This document shows positions 17,623 through 25,005 of a stretch of DNA of 40,869 nucleotides, piece after piece; within the stretch, counting starts at the first letter, position 1; each line of letters opens with the position of its first letter. Below the pieces are notes generated by a model. It was not told the DNA's origin. It ran no database searches and saw nothing but the letters and a program-made list of their open reading frames with translations. A program made the translations under genes and the position numbers. The DNA is taken from NCBI GenBank assembly GCA_021324995.1, contig JAJPIB010000039.1:1-40869 (forward strand), written 5' to 3'. Origin of the DNA: Chlamydiia bacterium. GTDB lineage: Bacteria; Chlamydiota; Chlamydiia; Chlamydiales; Rhabdochlamydiaceae.

Positions 17623-18624
17623 CTAACGGTTATGAGATGTGCCTTCGCTGTAGGGAAGGCGCGAGATAATCTCGTCTAATCTATTCAGCTCATCGAATTT
17701 TCTTTTCGAGACATGTTCGCCTTCATAGAACCAGTGAGATTCTGGTTTGCCATCGGCGTAGAAAACAGCTTCTCCATGCTTGCAGTCTCTATCCCAGGCG
17801 ATTTCTTGGGAGACGATGTCGCCGTCGATAAAGTGGCGCTCGATGCCGTGTTTTTGTCCGTAGTTGTAACTGATCTCGAGATAGCGGTTGCCATTTTTGA
17901 AATATCTGGACTTACCGTGCAGCTGACCGTTAACCCATTCTTCGATAGCTAGTGGTTCTCCAGTTGCAGAGAAAGTGCGTTTCTCACCATGGAGTGAATC
18001 CTTAAAATACATGGCAATGGATTCGGGAGTGCCGTTGGGGTAGAAAGTTTCTTTTTTCGTGGCGTACCCTTCAAACATTGTCTCTTTAGCTAAAAGAGTC
18101 CCGTTGCGATCTCTGCGTATACGCAGGCCTGCGCCTTTTTCAATGCGTGATTCCAGCTCGTTGTTGACAGTGAAGTATTGACCTTCGAGAAGTTCATCTC
18201 CTACAAACTCTTCGACGAGCATGGGAGATCCTTCATTGTACCATAACGTGATCGAAGAGCGCGTCGGTGAGAGCTGGATCCATTCTTCTATGGGCATGCC
18301 TGTAGGGTCGTAAGAAATTTCCTTCACTTTGTTGCCCTGGTTGAAGAGGGAATAGAATTCGATGGTTTGGCTGTGAGGAAAGGTGCAGGTCATGGGTCCG
18401 TGCTTGACGCCGTTTTCATAAGTCGCGGTGACAGTAACTCCATTCGTCAGGCTCGTAATGACTTGGCCAGGATAAGTTTTGGATTCCCACTCGTCTTGCG
18501 AAACTGCATAGCCATATTTGTGGATATAGCGCTGAGAAATGACATTGTCGTCCTGCTTATTATTATTACATCCGCACAGGGCAAGTCCCAAGAAGCCGAG
18601 AAGTGCGAAAAGTCTATTCTTCAT
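17623..18624 (-). CDS. Lipoprotein with MORN-variant (YwqK-type) repeats
   Basis: The 333-residue precursor has a lipoprotein signal peptide ending LALCGC with the acylated cysteine at residue 19. The mature protein is built of about ten repeats of roughly 22 residues of the type 'G..T.fypnG..e....Y.n...hG' ('ATYENGVKHGPMT', 'TFYPNGTPESIAMYFKDSLHG', 'EEWVNGQLHGKSRYFKNG', 'YNYGQKHGIERHF'), the MORN_2/YwqK pattern that forms extended beta hairpins. It starts 13 bases after pheT and is followed by a terminator before ogt. Its position between pheT and ogt is conserved in Chlamydia, which suggests a core envelope role; the precise function is unknown. Confidence 0.85.
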   Translation of the reverse strand: MKNRLFALLGFLGLALCGCNNNKQDDNVISQRYIHKYGYAVSQDEWESKTYPGQVITSLTNGVTVTATYENGVKHGPMTCTFPHSQTIEFYSLFNQGNKVKEISYDPTGMPIEEWIQLSPTRSSITLWYNEGSPMLVEEFVGDELLEGQYFTVNNELESRIEKGAGLRIRRDRNGTLLAKETMFEGYATKKETFYPNGTPESIAMYFKDSLHGEKRTFSATGEPLAIEEWVNGQLHGKSRYFKNGNRYLEISYNYGQKHGIERHFIDGDIVSQEIAWDRDCKHGEAVFYADGKPESHWFYEGEHVSKRKFDELNRLDEIISRLPYSEGTSHNR

Positions 18625-18637
18625 TGTGAACCTCGAA

Positions 18638-21019
18638 TTAATCTAATTTGATAGCGGCAGTGATGCGCGCGTGCTCTCTTTCCACTGTTTCAAAGGCGAT
18701 CGTTTTTTCTGTGTCGCGATAGAAGAAGCGAAATGTTGCATTTTTCTTATCTTTGCCGATTTGCTCGCTTTTGTAAAGATCAAAAAGGATGACTTTCTCC
18801 AATAAGCGGGAAGGGGTTGTTCTTATTGCCTTTAAGATGGCTTCAACGGGGACGTTTTCGTTCAAAGTGATCGTCCAATCTCTTTCAGAGCCTGGAAATT
18901 GTGCTAACTCTTCGATTTTCCATTGCTTTGGAATAAAGGAAATCAGCTCATTCAAATTCACTTCAGCAAAAAAGATTCGCTGAGGAACGTCGAGCTTTGC
19001 AACCTGATCGGGATGCACCTCTCCTAAAATTCCCAGCACCGTATCGCCTTTCATTACTTTTGCTTGTCTGCCCGGATGGAAATTGTGCAAATGGGAAATG
19101 GCAAAATGGACGCCTTCGATTTTGAGGCTTGCGAGAAAGTTCTCCACCATCCCTTTTAAATCAAAAAAGTCGAACTCAACGGGCTTGGGATCCCAGTGAT
19201 AGGGAGTCCTTTTTCCGCTTAAGATAATCCCTGCTGTAGAAGGTTCAAAGTAATTGTCTTTTTCTTTGAAGTGAACGCGTCCGACTTCAAAAGCTGCGAT
19301 ATTCGCATTGCCATGGTCCCAATTGTACTTGACCGCTTGCATTAGACCGGGAAGAAGCGTTGCACGCAATACCGATTGTTCTGCTGAATGCGAGTTCAGG
19401 ACGGAGATCAGTGTCTCTTTTCCAACTGCATTTTCTAAGCTCATCTCGGCTTGAGCGGGGCTGATGAGATCGCATGTCATCATTTCCTGTAGTCCTTCAC
19501 CGATGAGACGTCGTCTGACGACTTTTTCCAGCTCATAAAGAGGGGAATTAAAAAGGGATGAGGAAATGTGCTTTGGCACTTGTTTGGGGATGTGATTATA
19601 ACCGTAGATGCGCGCCACTTCTTCGATTAAGTCTGCTTCGATGGAGATATCATTTCGATAGGTGGGGATACTCATGAGCTGTTCGTGCAGCTTTTCTTCC
19701 ACCGAATGAATTCCCAATCTTCCAAGTAAGTCTGCAATCTCGCCTGTGCTTAAATGGATTCCGATGAGACTGTTAACCCGATCTGTGCGGCAGTTAACTC
19801 TTTTCTCGATAAACTCATGAACTTTTTGATCGATGACTCCTTTAGCGACTTGACCTCCGGCAACTTTTTGCAGCAAATAGGCAGCGTAGTTGAGCGCAGC
19901 GACAACATTGTTAGGGTCGATTCCCTTTTCAAAGCGTTGCGAGGAGTCGGTTTTTAAGCCGATCATTTTTGCTGTTTTTCGGATCGCCTGAGAAGTGAAG
20001 TAAGCAGCTTCGATCACGATATTTGTCGTGCTCTCTGTAACAGCGGAACTCTTTCCCCCCATGACTCCAGCAAACGCCAAAGGTTTGGTCCGGTCGCAAA
20101 TCAGAAGGCTTTCCGGTGGAATGAGGCGTTTTGCATCATCGAGCGTTTCTAGCTCTTTGTAATCGGTCTCTGCTGAGATGAAAATCTCTTTATTTTCGAT
20201 GTTATCGTAATCGAACATGTGAAGTGGCTGTCCCAATTCAAGCATCACCAGGTTGCCCACATCCACAATGTTATTGATGCTGCGGATACCGCATGCCTCG
20301 ATCTTCTTTTTGAGCCATTCAGGAGATTCTTTGACCTGAACACCAAGTACTGCTCTGCAGGCATAGCGCGGACATTGCTTTTTATCGATTAGGTGCACTG
20401 CGATCAATTTGTGGATATCTTCACCTTCATCTTCCAATGTGAATTCTTTCTTTGTCAAAGGGATGTTAAGGTGAGCGGACAGATCTCTTGCAAGGCCTAA
20501 GATGCTCATGCAGTGTCCGAGATTCGGCGTTAGGGAAACATCGAGGATCACATCGGAATAATAGCCTGCGAGATCAGTGCCAATGATGTATTCATCGGTG
20601 AGCTCCATGATCCCTTCATCACCGGTGCCCAGGCCGAGTTCATCCGCCGCGCAAAGCATTCCAAAAGACTCCACATCGCGCAGCTTACCTTTTTTGATCT
20701 TAAATGTTTTGCCGTCCGCGTCAGTGAGAGAAGCGCCGATTTTAGCAAAGGCGACCTTAAGCCCTGTTCTGCAATTTGGCGCGGCGCAAACGATTTGAAA
20801 TTCTTCTGTGCCGTCGGAAACTCTAGCTATTTTGAGCCGATCTGCTGAAGGATGGTTGCTCGTTTCCAGGACTTCTCCTACGACAACGCCCGAGAATTTT
20901 AGAGGGGACGCGTCGATTCCATCGACCTCTATCCCCGCGAGCGTCAGAACGTGCGCAAGCTCTTCGGGCGTTTGAGAGAAATTCAAATATTCTTTTAACC
21001 AAGATAAGGGGACTTTCAT
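18638..21019 (-). CDS. pheT: Phenylalanyl-tRNA synthetase beta subunit
   Basis: PheT forms the alpha2-beta2 synthetase with PheS and charges tRNA-Phe. The full-length 793-residue protein has the N-terminal EMAP-like tRNA-binding domain ('VVVGEVLETSNHPSADRLKI', residues 45-150), the B3/B4 editing domain (about 210-380), a B5 domain (about 405-475, 'VNSLIGIHLSTGEIADLLG'), the core domain and a C-terminal FDX-ACB anticodon-binding domain ('FPGSERDWTITLNENV' to the end). pheS is not adjacent. It heads a cluster with the MORN lipoprotein 13 bases downstream and is divergent from the LysM gene across a 91-base promoter region. Confidence 0.98.
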   Translation of the reverse strand: MKVPLSWLKEYLNFSQTPEELAHVLTLAGIEVDGIDASPLKFSGVVVGEVLETSNHPSADRLKIARVSDGTEEFQIVCAAPNCRTGLKVAFAKIGASLTDADGKTFKIKKGKLRDVESFGMLCAADELGLGTGDEGIMELTDEYIIGTDLAGYYSDVILDVSLTPNLGHCMSILGLARDLSAHLNIPLTKKEFTLEDEGEDIHKLIAVHLIDKKQCPRYACRAVLGVQVKESPEWLKKKIEACGIRSINNIVDVGNLVMLELGQPLHMFDYDNIENKEIFISAETDYKELETLDDAKRLIPPESLLICDRTKPLAFAGVMGGKSSAVTESTTNIVIEAAYFTSQAIRKTAKMIGLKTDSSQRFEKGIDPNNVVAALNYAAYLLQKVAGGQVAKGVIDQKVHEFIEKRVNCRTDRVNSLIGIHLSTGEIADLLGRLGIHSVEEKLHEQLMSIPTYRNDISIEADLIEEVARIYGYNHIPKQVPKHISSSLFNSPLYELEKVVRRRLIGEGLQEMMTCDLISPAQAEMSLENAVGKETLISVLNSHSAEQSVLRATLLPGLMQAVKYNWDHGNANIAAFEVGRVHFKEKDNYFEPSTAGIILSGKRTPYHWDPKPVEFDFFDLKGMVENFLASLKIEGVHFAISHLHNFHPGRQAKVMKGDTVLGILGEVHPDQVAKLDVPQRIFFAEVNLNELISFIPKQWKIEELAQFPGSERDWTITLNENVPVEAILKAIRTTPSRLLEKVILFDLYKSEQIGKDKKNATFRFFYRDTEKTIAFETVEREHARITAAIKLD

Positions 21020-21110
21020 AAAACGGACAAAAAATTTAAGATGAGGAATACAGAATCATAACAAACTCCTTTAGACACTGTCTACGGAAAATTCAACGTT
21101 CGGAGTATTC

Positions 21111-22352
21111 ATGCAGCGCTCGCAAGATAACCCTTGGGTTAGCAGGACGAAATGGCTCACACAAGCCCTCATCATTAGCGGCACTATTAACATCGGTTTA
21201 ATTGCGACATTTGCCTATTTTTCGCTTAAAGACAAGCAACACGCCTTAGCCATTGAACTCCAGCCCGCGGGGTCTAAACAATCCCTAATCACAAATGTCC
21301 AACTTCTTCACTCCTACTCTCTTCTGCCTTATCAAGAGCTCCTCTTGCGCCTTGAGGATAGTGAGCACATCGAAGAAGGTCTTGCCAAAAGAGATCTTAG
21401 CCTCGCTTGCCTCGTCGCCTTTCATCATTTTAACCTCGATAAAGCGCTCGGCGGAGCCCACCTTCAAAAAAGAAGCATTCCCTTTTCCAATAGAGATGGT
21501 CAAGAGACGATCGACATGCCTGTCTATCCTGGCCTTTCGGATGACCAATTCCTAGCAATCATCCAATTCGCCAAAACGGAGCAATGGCCTTTGACCACCC
21601 AAGGGCTTTTTTACGAACTCAAACGCACTGCACTCCCACGCGACCCTTCTCTTCTCGACGCCTTCTACCTCTCTTCTGAATACCACTCCGCCCACACACT
21701 TCTCACAAAAACAGGCCTGAGCCTTACTCGCGAACAAGTCATTGATCTCATCGTTGAAGGGGAGTGGAAAACTCTATCTGATCTTTCCCTTCAGCAGTGC
21801 ACGGCGATGGATCTCTCTCCCGAACGCAGACGCTACTTCCTACTTGCTTATCTCAATAACCATTCCAAAATTGCCGCAAAACTGCTCCTCGACAACGACC
21901 TCGATTTCGTCACAAAGCGCCTCGAAGATGGACAAATTCTCACCCTACTCGACCTCTATGCGGAAAAAACTCCTTTCCTCGAACAATGCGCCAAAGAACT
22001 CCTCGCTTCTCCCCGCACCGACGCAATCTGGAGACGCGCCTCTGCAATCCTCTATGCCTTCTCCAATGAACCCCTTCCCGAACCGTACGATCACTTCGCT
22101 GCCACCCAGCGCTTCCTTCCTCAACCCGAACCTCAGCCCCTCATCCTCCAAACCCGCGCTGCTTTTCAAGCCCCCACCCCATCCCCTCAAAAACCCAAGA
22201 AAAAAGTTCACACTGTCGAATCTGGAGACAACCTCTGGAAGATCGCTCGCAAGTATCAGGTCAGCGTCGACGATCTCATGCGCGCAAACCGCATGGACTC
22301 AGAGAAATTGCGTCCCGGCAAGCAGCTCGAAATCCCTGAAAAAACCAGATGA
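21111..22352 (+). CDS. Membrane-anchored LysM-domain protein
   Basis: The 413-residue protein has an N-terminal membrane anchor (about residues 18-37), a helical repeat-like periplasmic region of about 300 residues, a Pro/Gln-rich linker (330-365) and a C-terminal LysM domain ('HTVESGDNLWKIARKYQVSV', 'GKQLEIPE'). LysM binds N-acetylglucosamine-containing glycan, so it probably links the inner membrane to peptidoglycan, perhaps at the division septum in chlamydiae. A GGAGT ribosome site precedes the ATG. It shares a short divergent promoter region with pheT. Confidence 0.85.
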   Translation: MQRSQDNPWVSRTKWLTQALIISGTINIGLIATFAYFSLKDKQHALAIELQPAGSKQSLITNVQLLHSYSLLPYQELLLRLEDSEHIEEGLAKRDLSLACLVAFHHFNLDKALGGAHLQKRSIPFSNRDGQETIDMPVYPGLSDDQFLAIIQFAKTEQWPLTTQGLFYELKRTALPRDPSLLDAFYLSSEYHSAHTLLTKTGLSLTREQVIDLIVEGEWKTLSDLSLQQCTAMDLSPERRRYFLLAYLNNHSKIAAKLLLDNDLDFVTKRLEDGQILTLLDLYAEKTPFLEQCAKELLASPRTDAIWRRASAILYAFSNEPLPEPYDHFAATQRFLPQPEPQPLILQTRAAFQAPTPSPQKPKKKVHTVESGDNLWKIARKYQVSVDDLMRANRMDSEKLRPGKQLEIPEKTR

Positions 22353-22462
22353 TTATTTGTTTTGAATTCATGTAAGACTCGCTCAATCTTGTCACCACAA
22401 CAATTTAAAAATAATTATTACAGTTTGAGTGAAAAAAAATTCATTATATTATCTTTCGCTTG

Positions 22463-22628
22463 TATACTGCGGTCGGCTTGAAACGTTGATTTTCTGCCCT
22501 GAATTTTTTCGTGTGACGAAGCGTGGAGCTCAGACCGCAATCTTCCTATCAGCTTGCGAGAGCGAACGCAAAGTCAGACGGAAAAAGGCAGGCGCAGAAA
22601 ATCAACGCTTCAAGCCGACCGCAGTATA
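22463..22628. repeat. 166 bp palindromic element, family 3, TATAC...GTATA
   Basis: The left arm TATACTGCGGTCGGCTTGAA... and the reverse complement of the right arm agree at all but one of the first 35 bases, ending in a TTGATTTTCTGC segment. The inner part pairs less well. It lies downstream of the LysM gene and next to half of a different palindromic element. Confidence 0.85.
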
Positions 22629-22671
22629 GCATTCCTAAATGAATCAAAGGGAAAGCGGTTTGCAATTCCCT

Positions 22672-22695
22672 CGATAAACTTAAAAAAGTTTATCG
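22672..22695. repeat. Perfect short hairpin CGATAAACTT-AAAA-AAGTTTATCG
   Basis: A perfect 10-base-pair palindrome with a four-base loop lies beside the half-element at 22697. In the related element at 24151-24324 a hairpin (GCTAAGC...GGCTTAGC) occupies the centre, so this one probably marks the midpoint of a damaged element rather than an operator. Confidence 0.6.
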
Positions 22696-22696
22696 G

Positions 22697-22765
22697 TGCA
22701 TATGGGGCTCAAATCCAGTAGCTGTCCGGCGCCTGCGGACCAATTTTTGAACTGCGTTCGGTATA
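22697..22765 (-). repeat. Half of a family 4 palindromic element
   Basis: The reverse complement starts TATACCGAACGCAGTTCAAA and follows the outer 70 bases of the 24151-24324 element at roughly three positions in four ('TTCAAAAATTGGT', 'GGCG.CGG.CAGC.ACTG.ATTTGAG'). The other half is missing or replaced. It lies directly upstream of the GT90 gene. Confidence 0.7.
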
Positions 22766-22801
22766 AATTGAAATTCAATACCTGAATAAAGGTGCGTTTT
22801 T

Positions 22802-23902
22802 ATGAATAGATTGCGTAGCAACTGGCAGCGATTTGCTTTGACCAGATCGCTTGGATTAGTGGCAATTATTCTTCTTTTGGTTTGCGGGGGATGCACGAAA
22901 AAGGGTTGTGAATGGATGCAAACGCATATTCAGAAGGAGTTGTCACCCGTTTCTAGGATAACTCCTCAACAGCTTGATCATACACAAAAAATGCTCACTG
23001 ATACCAATACTCAGTTTATGCGGGTAAAAACGATAAAGGGCAATCTCAGTTATCAAACGCTTCCTTTGATTACACCTAATTGTGAAGATAGAGTAAAGGG
23101 GTTTGTTGAGTTATTTAAAAAGTTGGGGGAATTTTATGGTCTTCCCGATCTTGATTTAATTATCGTTTTAGAAGATGGCATGATTCATGACTTAAGTGCA
23201 CAAGATCTGGCACCTGTATTCTGTATTTCAAAATTAAAGACACAAAATAAAGTCTTTTCAATTCCTGAAATTCATTTATATCCGTCTATGGACAAACTTT
23301 ATACTAAGATTACTAAAGCTGGGTTGCGGTTTGACTGGAAAAGGAAGTCAGAGATGGGTTTTTGGAGGGGGAGCACGACGGGTGGACACTATGCTCCAGA
23401 AGATTGGATGCATACATTTCGATCCAAGTTTGTCCTCTTTTCAAAAACACTCCCGCAATTACTCGACTGCGCATTTAGTAACTTTGTGCAGGGCACCTCC
23501 GAGGCGGAGGCGGTGATGAGGAGTCGGGGTTTATTTGAAAAAAACTGCAACAGTGTTTCTCAGATCCGGTATAAGTATTTAATTGCCGTAGATGGGAATA
23601 CGTTCCCTAGTTCTCTTAAGTGGCAGTTATTTTCGGGATCAGTGGTGATGCGAAATCAATCAGATTGGGTAGAATGGTTTGACGGGGGGTTGGTTCCATT
23701 TCAGCACTATGTTCCTTTTGAGTCGGATTTTTCCGATCTTGAGGAAAAGCTTAGCTGGTTGAAAAAGAATGATCGAAAAGCAAAGCAGATAACGAAAGAA
23801 GCTTTGAAGTTCGCTAAGACTAACCTCACTTGCAAGGGGATTGAGCTCTATGTGCATAAGCTGATGATCGCTTATTCTCAACTTCAAAGAAATGACCTCT
23901 AA
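22802..23902 (+). CDS. GT90 (CAP10-like) glycosyltransferase
   Basis: The 366-residue protein begins with a membrane anchor or signal peptide (residues 13-31, 'LGLVAIILLLVCGGC'). Its C-terminal half has the family 90 / CAP10 signature: 'MGFWRGSTTGGHY', 'IRYKYLIAVDGNTFPSSLKW', 'LFSGSVVMRNQSDWVEWF', then 'LVPFQHYVPFESDFSDLEEK'. The family includes eukaryotic protein O-glucosyltransferases (Rumi/POGLUT1), fungal capsule CAP10 and bacterial LPS-modifying enzymes. Here it may glycosylate LPS or a secreted protein. The GGC near residue 31 is a weak lipobox. It lies between related palindromic elements with a dead transposase downstream, suggesting acquisition. Confidence 0.8.
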   Translation: MNRLRSNWQRFALTRSLGLVAIILLLVCGGCTKKGCEWMQTHIQKELSPVSRITPQQLDHTQKMLTDTNTQFMRVKTIKGNLSYQTLPLITPNCEDRVKGFVELFKKLGEFYGLPDLDLIIVLEDGMIHDLSAQDLAPVFCISKLKTQNKVFSIPEIHLYPSMDKLYTKITKAGLRFDWKRKSEMGFWRGSTTGGHYAPEDWMHTFRSKFVLFSKTLPQLLDCAFSNFVQGTSEAEAVMRSRGLFEKNCNSVSQIRYKYLIAVDGNTFPSSLKWQLFSGSVVMRNQSDWVEWFDGGLVPFQHYVPFESDFSDLEEKLSWLKKNDRKAKQITKEALKFAKTNLTCKGIELYVHKLMIAYSQLQRNDL

Positions 23903-23930
23903 GAGGGTGTCTACAAACTCTAAACGCTCA

Positions 23931-24150
23931 TGAAGAGACCCAGAGCGTTCTGCAGGAATAACAGACAGTCAATCCGTCAAAACCACAGAAAGGGGCTTTA
24001 AACGGTACGACAATGAAAAGAAAGTTAAAGGTCGGAAAAGGCATTTACTGACACTGAAGGGCTGATTCCAAGACATTTGCAACCGCAGCCAACTTAAATG
24101 ATCGCGCTGCCGAAAAGCAACAAAATATAAACAGAAACGAGACAAGATTT
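23931..24150 (+). pseudogene. IS5-family transposase remnant
   Basis: In the frame from 23934 the sequence reads 'RDPERSAGITDSQSVKTTE' and then 'GFKRYDNEKKVKGRKRHLL', the DSQSVKTTE...KKI.GRKRH region around the second catalytic Asp of IS5/IS427-type DDE transposases. It hits a stop, then resumes in another frame with 'ATAANLNDRAAEKQ', the family's next conserved block. Both ends of the gene, and any terminal repeats, are gone, and a palindromic element begins at 24151. Confidence 0.75.
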
Positions 24151-24324
24151 TATACCGCTCGTGATTCAAAAATTGGTTCTGCCGGCGTCGGTCAGCCACT
24201 GCATTTGAGACCCTTCTGCATTGCTAAGCTTTTTAGGCTTAGCTGCTTTAGGAGCCGGCTTCGCCTGGCTCAAATTCAGGGCGTCTCCTTGGCATCTTCC
24301 AATTTTTCAATCCCTCTCGATATA
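24151..24324. repeat. 174 bp palindromic element, family 4, TATAC...TATA
   Basis: The left arm TATACCGCTCGTGATTCAAA pairs with a right arm whose reverse complement begins TATATCGAGAGGGATTGAAA, sharing the AAAAATTGG block. Inner arms (GCATTTGAG with CTCAAATTC) and a central GCTAAGC...GGCTTAGC stem complete a full-length imperfect hairpin. It is more decayed than the other copies and sits at the end of the IS5 remnant. The remaining 24325-24432 holds only AT-rich sequence. Confidence 0.75.
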
Positions 24325-24432
24325 GCATTTTCCTCTCCAAAAAATCAATTTGACCTGTTTCATTAAAAAAGAAACACATTTTTTTCATAACTTATTGAAT
24401 TATTTTTGAAGCGATAGCGCATCGAAACGAAA

Positions 24433-25005
24433 TTAAAAAGTTTCTTTGGTTTTTGTGGCTCTTTTGGCAACGTTCTTGTAAACAATTTCCCGCGCTTCTT
24501 CGTAGGGTTCGTCTTTAATATCTTTGAGCACGTATGGATTCTCAGGATTTTTTGCGTGATAATAAATTCTATTTTTTGCGTGAAGCACTAGCACAACATC
24601 ATTCTTAGAGGAATTTTTTCTATTTGCCTTTTCAAAAGCAATAGAAACCCTTGCTCGGCTACAAGGAAAAGGGTGTTCCCTAAGGAAAGGCCTAATTTTC
24701 TTATGGTCATTGATAATTTGGGCAAATTTTTCCGTAAGTATAATTTCTAATTCTCTTGCTTCATCGATCGTTGCACTGCGATTGGCTATGAGTTGAACTG
24801 AAATTTCTTCTACATCATAGGGCATTCTTCCCCCGCTAGCGCCACATTCAAAACCATATTCCTTGTATACCTGGTTTAAAAATATTGAAGTAACTTCAGC
24901 TACACAATCACAATAATCAACTTCGGGTTCTTTTGCATTCATCTTTTCAAAAATAATTACCGTTAAAACAAAGACAATAAATTGTCTAATGGTTTTTACA
25001 ATCAT
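24433..25005 (-). CDS. Exported partner (candidate immunity protein) of the Rhs hydrolase
   Basis: The product is about 190 residues with a signal peptide (MIVKTIRQFIVFVLTVIIFE.. to about residue 25). The core has a Cys-containing N-terminal part, 'IDEARELEIIL', 'IINDHKKIRPFLREHPFP' and a C-terminal 'YEEAREIV'. These landmarks recur in order in the protein at 30245-30772, so the two are paralogues. The gene starts inside the last codons of the rhs gene (ATG at 25005, with another at 25014; rhs stop at 24986), so translation is coupled. A small exported protein coupled to a lipase-like toxin fits a periplasmic immunity protein. No known family is recognised; the role is inference. Confidence 0.7.
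   Translation of the reverse strand: MIVKTIRQFIVFVLTVIIFEKMNAKEPEVDYCDCVAEVTSIFLNQVYKEYGFECGASGGRMPYDVEEISVQLIANRSATIDEARELEIILTEKFAQIINDHKKIRPFLREHPFPCSRARVSIAFEKANRKNSSKNDVVLVLHAKNRIYYHAKNPENPYVLKDIKDEPYEEAREIVYKNVAKRATKTKETF

Noticed and set aside
18120..18640. Repeated segments suggesting a CRISPR or tandem array
   Set aside because: The repetition is at protein level (MORN-type repeats) and not conserved in DNA.
23969..24199. 76-codon minus-strand frame
   Set aside because: The opposite strand shows the IS5 transposase motifs DSQSVKTTE and KGRKRH; the minus frame is a shadow.
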